Shown: in pieces, positions 42,761 to 51,145 of the stretch
How the letters are laid out: each line of letters starts with the position of its first letter
Numbering within the stretch: position 1 is the first letter of the stretch
Assembly (NCBI GenBank): GCA_045611845.1
Contig: JAZKXZ010000015.1
Coordinates: forward strand, 1-64,000
Direction of reading: 5' to 3'
Length of the DNA: 64,000 nt
From: Enterocola sp045611845
Lineage (GTDB): Bacteria; Bacteroidota; Bacteroidia; Bacteroidales; Paludibacteraceae
Notes under the pieces: generated by a model
The model's input: only the letters and a program-made list of their open reading frames with translations
Database searches by the model: none
What the model was told of the DNA's origin: nothing
Program-made: the position numbers and the translations under genes

Positions 42761-43393
42761 TTATATCGGAAACCAAATAAACACTGCACAATCCCACAGA
42801 GCATGAGAGAGCACAATTGCACCCAATCGATTTGGAAAAAATCTATAAAGTAACCCCCAAATAAATCCACCCACAGCAGCTGCCATTATAAGCATAAAGT
42901 TGAACTTAAAGATATGCACAAGGCTATATGCCAAAGTGGTCAAGATAAATCCCATATTAGGGTTGAAACGTTTAGAAAGGTTGTTTTGAAGGTATCCACG
43001 CCAAAAAATCTCTTCGGCAGGACCTATAATAAACAAAAGTAGCAACGACAAAATCCAAGGGTTTTCGCCGTCTTTCATGCCGTAAATATTATTTACTTGT
43101 GGGCGAGCAAAATCAAACATCCACGAAGACACCTTGTCTCCTAGCCAAAATACGCCCCATAGAGCCACGGCAATACCAATTCCAAGCAAAATATCCACCC
43201 AACCCATACGAATACCTTTAAGGCAGGTTTTATCAGCCCACAGCGAGTATGTAGTGAGTATCATGCCAGAAATGGTCATGGTAATCCAAAAATTGACGTA
43301 TGGCGAAGTCCAAGGCGAAAACATAACACCCCATAGCACAGTGGCTATGAGGATGCCAATTATAGGTTTTGTATTAGATGCAGACAAATTCAT
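42761..43393 (-). CDS. CPBP-family intramembrane metalloprotease
   Basis: A 210-residue membrane protein with about six hydrophobic segments and the CPBP (Abi) motifs EEIFWRGYL (near 127), a His-containing segment YSLVHIFKFNF (near 160) and LSHALWDCAVF (near 196). The family cleaves in the membrane (eukaryotic Rce1, bacterial immunity proteins). Its start overlaps the menA stop by one base. Located beside a prenyltransferase, though a functional link is only a guess. Confidence 0.85.
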   Translation of the reverse strand: MNLSASNTKPIIGILIATVLWGVMFSPWTSPYVNFWITMTISGMILTTYSLWADKTCLKGIRMGWVDILLGIGIAVALWGVFWLGDKVSSWMFDFARPQVNNIYGMKDGENPWILSLLLLFIIGPAEEIFWRGYLQNNLSKRFNPNMGFILTTLAYSLVHIFKFNFMLIMAAAVGGFIWGLLYRFFPNRLGAIVLSHALWDCAVFIWFPI

Positions 43394-44283
43394 TAGGCAA
43401 TGAATTTAGAAACCACAAAGCCCACAGATAAAAGCAACGAAAATGCTGTTTGTAGCTGCGCTGTGCGCATATCAAGAGCTGCGATAGTATCTGTATCGTT
43501 GTAGCCCTCAATCATGGTTTTTGCGCATTTTGAAGACATTGGTATAGTAAGTAGCACTAAAAGTGTTGGCCATGAAAAGATGCCACCAACAACTAAAGAA
43601 CCTACCCAAATTGCAGGATAAGTTACCTCAAAACCATAAAGCCACGCTGCGCTTTTCTTGCCCATACACATCGCCATCGTGATAATGCCGGCTTGTTTGT
43701 CGGTAATCATATCGCGAGTGTTGTTTGAGTGCAAAATGGCATCGGTAATAAGCCCTATTGGAAGCGCCACATAAAGCACACTCCAATCAATAGCGCCAGT
43801 AGTTACAAACGAAGTACCAATAGTTGGCAAAAATGCAAAAGTCATAATAATAGCCAAGTCTCCTAAAGCATTGTACTTCATTTGTGGATACAAAAGCATC
43901 AACGCTGCCCCTGCTAGGCCAATCCATAGCACTGTAAGGCCTGTAAAATATAATATAGTCAATCCAATTAAAACAGAAACCACCAACACACCTAAAGCGA
44001 AATTGCGTATTTCATTTGGTTGAAACTGACCTGTGGTAAGCGATGTGGCGCCGAAGGTGTTTACATCGTCCACTTTCTTTTTAAAATCGAAATAGTCGCT
44101 CCAAAGGTTGCCAGAAGTGTGAAATAACACCACACCTATTAAAGCTAAAACTGCCATTAACCAGTTAATTTCTGCATCTTTTGAAAATAAAAAAGCAATG
44201 GTAACAATAATTGGCATGGCAGATGCTGGAAACGACCATGGTCTGGTAGCTAAGAACCAATCTTTAAGAGTATGTTTCTTCAT
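43393..44283 (-). CDS. menA: UbiA-family prenyltransferase, probably MenA
   Basis: A 296-residue polytopic prenyltransferase. The start KDWFLATRPWSFPASAMPI, the first Asp-rich motif NLWSDYFDFKKKVDD (near 58) and the second, NNTRDMITDKQAG (near 187), match 1,4-dihydroxy-2-naphthoate polyprenyltransferase of menaquinone synthesis. About eight transmembrane helices. Other UbiA members cannot be fully excluded, but the RPWSFPAS start favours MenA. It follows mscS by 3 bases. Confidence 0.85.
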   Translation of the reverse strand: MKKHTLKDWFLATRPWSFPASAMPIIVTIAFLFSKDAEINWLMAVLALIGVVLFHTSGNLWSDYFDFKKKVDDVNTFGATSLTTGQFQPNEIRNFALGVLVVSVLIGLTILYFTGLTVLWIGLAGAALMLLYPQMKYNALGDLAIIMTFAFLPTIGTSFVTTGAIDWSVLYVALPIGLITDAILHSNNTRDMITDKQAGIITMAMCMGKKSAAWLYGFEVTYPAIWVGSLVVGGIFSWPTLLVLLTIPMSSKCAKTMIEGYNDTDTIAALDMRTAQLQTAFSLLLSVGFVVSKFIA

Positions 44284-44286
44284 ATT

Positions 44287-45345
44287 TTATCCCTTTATAG
44301 TGTAAATAGTTTGAGTTGGGAATGCAAAGTTCCAACCTTCTGCATTAAATTTCTTCAAAATTGCTAGGTTTACTTCGCTTTGAGTGCCAAAAATATCAGC
44401 ACGACGTTTGATGTAATAAATGAAAGTGATGCCAAGAGCAAAATCACCATAAGAGGTGAAGCCCACTGTTACATTATCCTTTATAGAATTCACTTGGTCT
44501 GGTAAAGACTTAAGCCAATCCATAGCAGCTTGCATAGCCTCTGGAGTGGTATCGTATGTAAGACCTAAGTTTAAAATGATTTTACGAGAATCCTCTGCAG
44601 TAACATTCTCTATCTCGCTATCTACAATTTTGTAGTTTGGAATAGTAACAAGTCTGCCTTCTAGAGTTCTAATGCGAGTACTACGCACACCTATATCCTC
44701 CACAGTGCCATCAAAACCTGCCACCTTGATGCGTTCGCCAAGTCTAAATGGTTTATCCATAAAAATGGTAAAACCACCAAACATATTTTTAATAGTATCT
44801 TGAGCAGCTAGTGCAAAAGCAATACCACCAATACCTAGTGTAGTAAGCATAGCAGCCACATCGATGCCTACAATAGTAAGCGCCGTAATAATAGCTACAA
44901 TCCAAATCACACCAGAAGAAACCTTTTGTATCGCCTTAATAATGTTTACATCCAGTTTAGAATCCTTGTTTGAAGTGGCGTATGGCAAAAGGAAGTCGTT
45001 TAAGACATTCTTGATAAACCTATTTATAATCCAAGTGATATTTAAAAGTAACAATACTTTAAATGCCATATACAAAATTGGATAAAAAGTAGATGGCAAC
45101 ACTATCATTTGTATCGCCAAATATAGTCCCAATAATATTAAACCAGAGATAAATGGCATTTGGAACACATTTAACACTAGGTCATCCACCTTTGTAGAGG
45201 ATTTTTCGGCTTTTGAGCGTAGAAATCGCTTTTCAATCCATAACATTATCCTTCCTAAAATAAAGAATGAAATTATAATGCCAGCAAACCAAAGCCAGTT
45301 TTCCCAAGAGTTTTGTTTAAATAAAAAATCAAAAAATGTTTTCAT
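44287..45345 (-). CDS. Small-conductance mechanosensitive channel family protein
   Basis: A 352-residue MscS-type channel with four or more transmembrane segments before the pore helix (VDVAAMLTTLGIGGIAFALAAQ) and the beta domain (KPFRLGERIKVAGFDGTVEDIGVRSTRIRT). It protects against osmotic downshock. The start at 45345 is chosen because a TATATTTG box sits at 45364-45371, overlapping any earlier start. First gene of a four-gene reverse-strand run. Confidence 0.88.
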   Translation of the reverse strand: MKTFFDFLFKQNSWENWLWFAGIIISFFILGRIMLWIEKRFLRSKAEKSSTKVDDLVLNVFQMPFISGLILLGLYLAIQMIVLPSTFYPILYMAFKVLLLLNITWIINRFIKNVLNDFLLPYATSNKDSKLDVNIIKAIQKVSSGVIWIVAIITALTIVGIDVAAMLTTLGIGGIAFALAAQDTIKNMFGGFTIFMDKPFRLGERIKVAGFDGTVEDIGVRSTRIRTLEGRLVTIPNYKIVDSEIENVTAEDSRKIILNLGLTYDTTPEAMQAAMDWLKSLPDQVNSIKDNVTVGFTSYGDFALGITFIYYIKRRADIFGTQSEVNLAILKKFNAEGWNFAFPTQTIYTIKG

Positions 45346-45363
45346 TGTTTTATAATTATGCCA

Positions 45364-45371
45364 CAAATATA
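45364..45371 (-). promoter_or_regulatory. -7 box TATATTTG for the mscS-menA run
   Basis: Reads TATATTTG on the reverse strand, 18 bases before the ATG at 45345. Confidence 0.6.
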
Positions 45372-45378
45372 CAAAAAA

Positions 45379-45412
45379 AATAAGAGACCAACCGAAGTTG
45401 ATCTCTATTTTG
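45379..45412 (-). terminator. Terminator ending the pyrK-pyrD-DUF3078 run
   Basis: On the reverse strand AGAGATCAAC pairs with GTTGGTCTCT (one mismatch) and is followed by TTATTTTTTTT. Confidence 0.7.
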
Positions 45413-45441
45413 TATTATTTGAGAGAGAGTTTATTCCCTGC

Positions 45442-45568
45442 ATTTAGGTTTATTTGAGAGAGGGATTTCAAGGCGTGCGCAGTGCGAGAAAGCGGAGTTT
45501 ACAAAGCGTAAATGAGCATTTCGAGCACAAGCAACAACGCAGAAAGCACCTCTCAAATGAGCCTAAAT
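45442..45568 (-). repeat. Palindromic stop-codon-adjacent element, copy 3
   Basis: A 127 bp imperfect palindrome. The outer arm ATTTAGG-N3-ATTTGAGAG (45442) is mirrored by CTCTCAAAT-N2-CCTAAAT ending at 45568, which is the last base of the DUF3078 stop codon TAA. Inner arms 45482-45502 and 45508-45528 pair around AAAGC, again with G.A pairs at arm positions 5-6 and 14-15. Arm sequence differs from copies 1 and 2 where pairing is kept. Confidence 0.85.
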
Positions 45569-46479
45569 TATTTCTCGAAGCGATATGCTAAACCAAGACT
45601 AACAAACTCTTTGAATTGAATTTTTTCGTTCCAGCCTTCGCCAATGGTTGTATCGTAACGAGGGTTTAGAGAAACGCGAGCTGTAAGCCATTTGTAAAGT
45701 TTGAAGTCACCAACGATTTCCCAATCCACCTCAATACCTTTATAGTCGGTATAGAAAGAAAGAACGCTTGAAAGAGTGATGTAATCGTTGAATTCTTGAC
45801 GATAGTTTACTTTGAAGCTAGAACCGAAGTCGAAGGTTTTTAGTTGAGTAATACCTAATGCTTCGTCGTAGATACCTACGTGTTTGCTAATAGCATAATC
45901 GCCACGTACGTCGTCAACATAGATTAATTTAAACGCGTATGGCGCAATCATTACAGAAAGGTCTAATTTCTTTTCTGCATTTGAATATTTGTAGTCGAAA
46001 CCGATAGCAGTATTGAATGTAAGTGGAGATACAACTGCGCTTACAAGGTCGTTGGTATCAATTTTGTAGTTTTCGAATAATGTGAAATTAACATCACCTG
46101 TCCATGCTAGGTTCCAACCTTTACCTAATGCATAACCTAATTTTGTTTCATAATAGGTTTTGTCGTCGGTTAAGTGGAATAAACGACCAGCTAAGTCCTT
46201 TGTAAATGTGGTTGTAACACCATATTTAAGTTCTAATTTGTTGTCCCAAGAAAGACCTTCGTCGCCAGCATAGTTTAACCAACCTTGTAAACCACCTAAA
46301 ACAGATAGGTTGTTAGTACCACCGTTGTGCCAGTTTTCTGTAGCATAATTTTGTGTAGCTTGTACAGAAAGGTCAATTCCTTTTTTCCATTTTGATGGAG
46401 TACCTGCTTCTTCGGCTTGCGCCCAAACAGTAGCAACAGAAGCTACTAAAAGAGCTAATAGTAAATTTAGTTTTTTCAT
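45568..46479 (-). CDS. DUF3078 outer-membrane barrel protein
   Basis: A 303-residue protein with a signal peptide (MKKLNLLLALLVASVATVWAQ minus the last residues) and the DUF3078 pattern WKKGIDLSVQATQNYATENWHNGG near residue 31, then amphipathic strands ending AYRFEK, an outer-membrane C-terminus ending in a charged residue. Substrate and role unknown. It starts overlapping the end of pyrD (4 bases), so it belongs to the pyrK-pyrD operon. Confidence 0.85.
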   Translation of the reverse strand: MKKLNLLLALLVASVATVWAQAEEAGTPSKWKKGIDLSVQATQNYATENWHNGGTNNLSVLGGLQGWLNYAGDEGLSWDNKLELKYGVTTTFTKDLAGRLFHLTDDKTYYETKLGYALGKGWNLAWTGDVNFTLFENYKIDTNDLVSAVVSPLTFNTAIGFDYKYSNAEKKLDLSVMIAPYAFKLIYVDDVRGDYAISKHVGIYDEALGITQLKTFDFGSSFKVNYRQEFNDYITLSSVLSFYTDYKGIEVDWEIVGDFKLYKWLTARVSLNPRYDTTIGEGWNEKIQFKEFVSLGLAYRFEK

Positions 46480-47387
46480 ACTTCTAGTTTTCCAATAATT
46501 TGTTTTATAGATTCATAGTTATGTTTTTTCAGATATTCTTCTATTCCGTCCACCACTTTCATGGTAACAGAAGGGTCGATAAAGTTGGCTGTTCCAATTT
46601 CTATAGCAGTTGCACCTGCAAGGAAGAACTCAATGGCATCTGTAGCATTCATAATACCACCAAGACCAACAATAGGAATATTTACGGCTTTAGACACTTG
46701 CCATACCATGCGTAGGGCAATAGGTTTTACACAAGGACCAGAAAGACCACCAGTAATGGTAGAAAGAACTGGTTTGCGAGTTTCTGCATTAATTGCCATA
46801 CCCATTAAGGTATTAATTAACGAAACTGAATCTGCACCTTCCGCTTCCACCGCACGAGCAATTTCTGCTATGTCGGTAACGTTAGGAGAAAGCTTAACAA
46901 TAAGAGTTTTGTCGTAAGCTTTACGCACTGCTTTTACCACTTCCGCTGCCGCAGAACAAGAAGTTCCAAAGGCCATACCACCTTGTTTCACATTAGGACA
47001 AGAGATATTCAATTCAATGGCTGGAATTGCCTCCAATTCGTTAATTTTTTCCGCTGTTGCAACGTAATCTTCAATGCTCGCACCCGATACATTTACGATT
47101 ACATTTGTATCATAATTTTTTACAGTTGGATATATGTTTTCACAGAAGTAATCAACCCCCTTATTTTGCAGTCCAACCGCGTTTAACATACCTGAGGGCA
47201 CTTCTGCAAGGCGGGGATAGGCATTACCTTCGCGATGGCGAATAGTGGTTCCCTTTACAATTATACCGCCCATTCGCGAGAAGTTTACAAAATCCTCAAA
47301 CTCGGTTCCGTAGCCGAAAGTTCCAGACGCAGTCATCACTGGATTTCTCAGTGAAAGACCACCTATTTTTACGCTTAAATCTACCAT
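46476..47387 (-). CDS. pyrD: Dihydroorotate dehydrogenase B, catalytic subunit
   Basis: A 303-residue FMN enzyme of class 1B that oxidises dihydroorotate with NAD+ through PyrK. MTASGTFGYGTEF near residue 18, LNISCPNVKQGG near 126 with the catalytic Cys region, and GLGGIMNATDAIEFFLAGA near 242 are conserved. It overlaps pyrK by 7 bases, forming the usual two-subunit operon. Confidence 0.95.
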   Translation of the reverse strand: MVDLSVKIGGLSLRNPVMTASGTFGYGTEFEDFVNFSRMGGIIVKGTTIRHREGNAYPRLAEVPSGMLNAVGLQNKGVDYFCENIYPTVKNYDTNVIVNVSGASIEDYVATAEKINELEAIPAIELNISCPNVKQGGMAFGTSCSAAAEVVKAVRKAYDKTLIVKLSPNVTDIAEIARAVEAEGADSVSLINTLMGMAINAETRKPVLSTITGGLSGPCVKPIALRMVWQVSKAVNIPIVGLGGIMNATDAIEFFLAGATAIEIGTANFIDPSVTMKVVDGIEEYLKKHNYESIKQIIGKLEV

Positions 47388-48151
47388 GGTAATTCGTTAA
47401 TATTAAATACTGGCCCGTCGGTACAAACACATTTGTGACCTTCTTGGGTTTGAGTTACACAACATAAACATGCACCTACTCCGCATGCCATTTTATTCTC
47501 TAAAGAAACCTCGCAATCTATGTTTTTTTCACGAGCAACTTTAGCAAGAGCCTTCATCATTGGAGTTGGACCACATGAGAAAATGCGAGCATAATTAGCA
47601 GAATTCCATAGACTGTGATTTGTAACAAAACCTTTGTCGCCTTCGGTGCCATCTTCTGTAGTAATGAATACTTCGCCCACCTCTTTATAATCATTTAGAG
47701 GCAAAATATCGGCTTTACTTCTAAAACCTAATAAGAAGTGTACTTTTACACCTTTAGAGGCTAGAACACGACCTAAATGAAGTAGTGGAGCAATACCAAC
47801 GCCACCACCTACAAGTAAAACAGGTTTTTCTTCTGCTAGTTCTGTATTAAAACCATTACCTAGAGGGAAAATAACGTTTACTTTGTCGCCTTCTTTACGT
47901 TCAGATAGCCATGCTGTGCCATCGCCTACCTTTTGAATAAGTAAATCTAGCTCTTTTTTGTCTTCGCGCACGTCGTGTAGTGAAATAGGACGACGAAGAA
48001 ATACAGTAGGAGTTTGGTCTATGCGTAGTTCCGCAAACTGACCTGGTTTAATTTCTGGCATTGTATCAAATGCTAGGGTCATCTTAAAATAAGATTTGGT
48101 AACCCATTCATTCTTAATTACAGTACCATCTAATTGATATTTTTTAGACAT
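47381..48151 (-). CDS. pyrK: Dihydroorotate dehydrogenase B, electron-transfer subunit
   Basis: A 256-residue ferredoxin-reductase-like subunit with FAD and [2Fe-2S] sites. FLRRPISLHDV near residue 48 binds FAD, LLVGGGVGIAPLLHLGR near 103 is the NAD site, and CGVGACLCC...HKCVCTDGP near 225 binds the iron-sulfur cluster. The start at 48151 (MSKKYQLDG) fits the -7 box at 48179-48186; an earlier start would lie in the promoter. Confidence 0.94.
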   Translation of the reverse strand: MSKKYQLDGTVIKNEWVTKSYFKMTLAFDTMPEIKPGQFAELRIDQTPTVFLRRPISLHDVREDKKELDLLIQKVGDGTAWLSERKEGDKVNVIFPLGNGFNTELAEEKPVLLVGGGVGIAPLLHLGRVLASKGVKVHFLLGFRSKADILPLNDYKEVGEVFITTEDGTEGDKGFVTNHSLWNSANYARIFSCGPTPMMKALAKVAREKNIDCEVSLENKMACGVGACLCCVTQTQEGHKCVCTDGPVFNINELPW

Positions 48152-48178
48152 CTTTGTTAAGAGTTTTAAAATTCTGTG

Positions 48179-48186
48179 CAAAGATA
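48179..48186 (-). promoter_or_regulatory. -7 box TATCTTTG for pyrK-pyrD-DUF3078
   Basis: Reads TATCTTTG on the reverse strand, 27 bases before the pyrK ATG. Confidence 0.6.
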
Positions 48187-48195
48187 GTAAAAAAA

Positions 48196-48316
48196 GTTAG
48201 GAGTTAGGAGTTAGGAGTTAGGAATTTTGCGATTAAGAGAGAGCAGAAGCAAAATTTATTTTGATTATGCCGAACGTGAGCAAATTCGCCGTTAGGCAGT
48301 TAGGAGTTAGGAATTT
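48196..48316 (+). repeat. Compound repeat: heptamer array flanking a 60-base core, copy A
   Basis: Four TTAGGAG units, then a core (GAGAGCAGAAGCAAAA...TTTTGATTATGCCGA...CGCCGTTAGGCAG), then more TTAGGAG units. The same order of parts occurs on the opposite strand at 57829-57940. No open frame or transposase. Confidence 0.85.
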
Positions 48317-48341
48317 TACATTTTAATAAATAAATAGCGCT

Positions 48342-48462
48342 GAGAGTGCGTTTAAAGGAGGGATTTTTAGGCGTCCCGAAGTCTGAGAAACCGGAGTGTA
48401 CACGAAGTACTCGAGGATTTCGAAGACAAGGGCAACACCAAAAGCACCCTTTAAACACTCTC
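48342..48462 (-). repeat. Palindromic stop-codon-adjacent element, copy 2
   Basis: A 121 bp imperfect palindrome. The outer arm GAGAGTG(CG)TTTAAAGG (48342) is mirrored by CCTTTAAACACTCTC ending at 48462, directly against the TGA stop (48463-48465) of the XRE regulator. Inner arms 48381-48401 and 48407-48427 pair around ACGAA. About 85 percent identical to copy 1 in the core. Confidence 0.87.
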
Positions 48463-48909
48463 TCATTTTGAGAACTCTTCAAATGTATTATCAGTATAGT
48501 AAACTACTATGCGTTGAATTTTTTTAGGAGGAATTTCTTTTACAACCTCTTTTACTATGGTATTAGTTGTAACTACTTGATTTTCTGTTGGATATGTTTG
48601 TTTTGGAGCCACATTTACACGATTTTGAGGCTCTGAGACTTGAATATTTGACTCTTCGGTAGGGAATAAATCAAATAAACCAGGCTGAGAGAGCTTTTCA
48701 TGCTTATACATAGGTTCTTTTCCTGTCATTAACCAATCTGTGTTTAATGTAGGAAATGCAGTCAAAATCTTCTGTATTGTATCTAAACTAGGCTTGCTTC
48801 TGCCTGATAATAAGTGAGATACGTTAGAAACCTGTATATCACAAAGGTTAGCAAACTCCTTAGAAGACAGCTTTTCTCTCTCAATAATTTGTTTAATACG
48901 ATCTTTCAT
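48463..48909 (-). CDS. XRE-family transcriptional regulator
   Basis: A 148-residue regulator with an N-terminal helix-turn-helix (SSKEFANLCDIQVSNVSHLLSGRSKPSLDTI, about 15-45), the LNTDWLMTGKEPM box common in Bacteroidota XRE regulators, a Pro/Gln/Val-rich linker and a C-terminal strand motif PKKIQRIVVYYTDNTFEEF. It probably binds palindromic sites and represses its own gene. The AT-rich region upstream holds many TACA/TGTA half-sites. Stop codon directly abuts the palindromic element. Confidence 0.85.
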   Translation of the reverse strand: MKDRIKQIIEREKLSSKEFANLCDIQVSNVSHLLSGRSKPSLDTIQKILTAFPTLNTDWLMTGKEPMYKHEKLSQPGLFDLFPTEESNIQVSEPQNRVNVAPKQTYPTENQVVTTNTIVKEVVKEIPPKKIQRIVVYYTDNTFEEFSK

Positions 48910-49589
48910 AAAAATAATCTCAATTTTTTACAAAATAGAATTTCATTTCCGACTACAAATGTAAAACTTTAATTTTACATTTGCAAATTTACAAAACTAA
49001 TATTTTACAATTTAAACATTATAATTTTGTAAACGTTCTATGTGCTACATTTGTAAATCTCTGTAAAATACCCTATTTTAGATATTCAAGTATTAGTTTA
49101 ATAAATTTATATAAATAACTAATTAATAATATGATAAATAAGACTTTTAAAGTAATTATAAGCACTTATAACATAAATTTACATCTTATCTAGAAATATT
49201 AATAATTTACTTTAACTAAAATTATTTAAAATATTGAGTTTAAGGTATTTATATTATCTTTTATTTTATATTTATTACAATTTATTTATGTAACAACACA
49301 AATGTAGTAATCTTGTCATCACATATCACGTTGTAATAAAATACGTGTGGAATTTACATTTTACACTTGTAAACAATTCGTACTTCCTACTTAATTTACG
49401 TTTGTATTAAAAATTGTACTACATTTGTAATATTATTCCCTACCCCATTTTTTACAAATTTTCCAACATTCTAAATTTTATCTCATATTTTATCTGCAAT
49501 TTTTTTAGCATCTCGCCTATTCTTATAAAATTTTACTAACTTTGTGTGAGTGGCAAAATCCACACCTATATTATATAAGAATTTAAAAT
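48910..49589. promoter_or_regulatory. AT-rich region with repeated TACAnnTGTA-like sites
   Basis: 680 bases without a gene. It holds at least seven TACATTTGTA-like motifs, for example TACAAATGTAAAA at 48954, TTTTACATTTGCAAA at 48973, CTACATTTGTAAA at 49045, ACAAATGTA near 49300, ACACTTGTAAAC near 49364, TTTACGTTTGTA at 49395 and CTACATTTGTAA at 49420. The motif is both an operator-like palindrome and a TAnnTTTG promoter box. The mazG promoter TAACTTTG is at 49537-49544. I see no coding frame or hairpin terminator. Confidence 0.55.
49537..49544 (+). promoter_or_regulatory. -7 box TAACTTTG for mazG
   Basis: TAACTTTG lies 51 bases before the ATG at 49596. Confidence 0.55.
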
Positions 49590-49595
49590 TTGAAT

Positions 49596-50369
49596 ATGGA
49601 AAAGAAACTTGAAGCATTTAAGAGAACCCTAGAAGTTTTAGATAGACTTCGTAATGAATGCCCATGGGACAGAAAACAGACAAATGAGTCACTACGCCCT
49701 CTTACTATAGAAGAATGTTACGAACTAACAGATGCAATTATTGCTGAAAATGATGAAGAATTGAAAATTGAACTTGGCGATGTGCTACTTCATATATTAT
49801 TTTACTCAAAAATCGCAGAAGAGCAAAAAAAGTTTAACATCGAAAATGTGTGTAACTCTCTGTGTGACAAGCTAATATACCGCCATCCGCACATTTTTGG
49901 CTCTGCTGAGGCGAAAAATTCAGAAGAGGTGGAGAAATCATGGGCAATTTTGAAGCTACGCGAAGGTAAAAATAAGACAACTTTGGGCGGAGTACCAAAA
50001 TCTCTACCTAGTTTAATAAAGGCATGGAGAATTCAAGATAAAGCAAGAAGTGCAGGTTTCGATTGGAAAGACAAAGCTGATGTTTGGGAAAAAGTAAAAG
50101 AAGAAGTAGCTGAGGTGGAAGCAGAAATACATCAAAACTCACCTACTTTAGATCTTGAAAAGGAATTTGGAGACTTAATGTTTAGCATCATAAATGCAGC
50201 ACGCTTATATGGCGTAAACCCAGAAAACGCACTTGAACGCACCAATCAGAAGTTTATTAATCGCTTCAACTACATGGAATCTAAGGCATCTGAGCAAGGA
50301 AAATTGCTAAAGGAAATGACATTAGAGGAGATGGAAGAGTTGTGGTGTGAGGGTAAAAGAAATAGTTAG
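49596..50369 (+). CDS. mazG: Nucleoside triphosphate pyrophosphohydrolase MazG
   Basis: A 257-residue all-alpha NTP pyrophosphatase with two MazG domains. The first has CPWDRKQTNESLRPLTIEECYEL (residues 19-41) and the metal-binding ExxE/ExxD helices; the second starts near SAGFDWKDKADVWEKVKEEVAEVEAEI. It removes non-canonical or excess NTPs. Start at ATG 49596, two codons after a possible TTG. Its stop TAG is inside a TTAGGAG repeat. Confidence 0.93.
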   Translation: MEKKLEAFKRTLEVLDRLRNECPWDRKQTNESLRPLTIEECYELTDAIIAENDEELKIELGDVLLHILFYSKIAEEQKKFNIENVCNSLCDKLIYRHPHIFGSAEAKNSEEVEKSWAILKLREGKNKTTLGGVPKSLPSLIKAWRIQDKARSAGFDWKDKADVWEKVKEEVAEVEAEIHQNSPTLDLEKEFGDLMFSIINAARLYGVNPENALERTNQKFINRFNYMESKASEQGKLLKEMTLEEMEELWCEGKRNS

Positions 50370-50399
50370 GAGTTAGGAGTTAGGAGTTAGGAGTTAGGA
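50366..50399 (+). repeat. TTAGGAG array at the mazG stop
   Basis: Four and a half heptamers; the first TAG is the mazG stop codon. Confidence 0.87.
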
Positions 50400-50440
50400 T
50401 AGCGCGAGGCGGGGAAATAAAGAACCTTACCGAAGGCCAT

Positions 50441-50470
50441 AAAAAAAGAGCAACGTAGTTGCTCTTTTTT
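50441..50470. terminator. Terminator between mazG and tRNA-Lys
   Basis: AAAAAGAGCAAC / GTTGCTCTTTTT stem with a 3-base loop; it serves both the forward mazG message and the reverse tRNA transcript. Confidence 0.88.
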
Positions 50471-50471
50471 G

Positions 50472-50544
50472 TGACCTCGGAGGGGCTCGAACCCTCGACC
50501 CATTGATTAAGAGTCAATTGCTCTACCAACTGAGCTACGAAGTC
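50472..50544 (-). tRNA. tRNA-Lys (CTT)
   Basis: 73 bases including the discriminator A. The acceptor GACTTCG pairs with CGAGGTC (one G-T), the D arm AGCTCAGTTGGTAGAGC, the anticodon loop CTCTTAA (anticodon CTT) and the T arm GAGGGTTCGAGCCCCTC are all clear. CCA is not encoded, so the Cca enzyme is required. Confidence 0.95.
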
Positions 50545-50575
50545 TTTTTGGACGCACAAAGATACTAATTTTTTA

Positions 50576-51145
50576 TTAAAAACAAGTATGTTCTATCAAT
50601 ATTTTTGTGCCTATCAGTATTAAAATAACACCTCCCAATATACCCCACTTAAACGAAAGTTTCTTACCTATATAGAAACCTATTTGGGTACCTATTAGTG
50701 ACAAAATAAAACTTACAAACGCTATGCAACCTACCGATAAATAAAGCACTTCTGGACATGGCAGAAACACCACTCCAGTGGCAAGAGCATCGATACTTGT
50801 AGCTATTGCAAGCGCAATTATCTTTTTATAAGATAAGCGACAAATACACTCGTCAGCATCCTCTGAATCATCTTTCACAAGATCTTCCTTTATCATTCTA
50901 GCACCTAAAAAGCCTAAAATAACAAACGCTAACCAGTGATCATAGGCAGTAATTATGTCTGAGAATAGTTGCATTACATAGTATCCTATGAGTGGCATTA
51001 AACCTTGGAAGAGCCCAAACGACACCGACATAAACAACCATTTTCTCCAATGAGGGCGTTTAAAACAAGCGCTCTGGCTTATTGAGACTGCAAAACAGTC
51101 CATAGCCAGAGCAACTGATAGGAAAATTATAGTTATAAAACTCAT
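50576..51145 (-). CDS. mntP: Manganese efflux pump MntP
   Basis: A 189-residue six-helix exporter. Conserved acidic positions in the membrane appear in ALAMDCFAVSIS (near 13) and ATSIDALATGVVF (near 115), as in E. coli MntP. It lies directly downstream of tkt with no gap and is probably co-transcribed; no manganese (yybP-ykoY) riboswitch precedes it. Confidence 0.92.
   Translation of the reverse strand: MSFITIIFLSVALAMDCFAVSISQSACFKRPHWRKWLFMSVSFGLFQGLMPLIGYYVMQLFSDIITAYDHWLAFVILGFLGARMIKEDLVKDDSEDADECICRLSYKKIIALAIATSIDALATGVVFLPCPEVLYLSVGCIAFVSFILSLIGTQIGFYIGKKLSFKWGILGGVILILIGTKILIEHTCF

Noticed and set aside
48196..48224. CRISPR array made of TTAGGAG units
   Set aside because: Units are seven bases long, tandem and without spacers, and there are no cas genes.
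48300..48482. 60-codon protein gene on the reverse strand
   Set aside because: The frame runs through palindromic element copy 2 and has no promoter or conserved start; its residues reflect the repeat.
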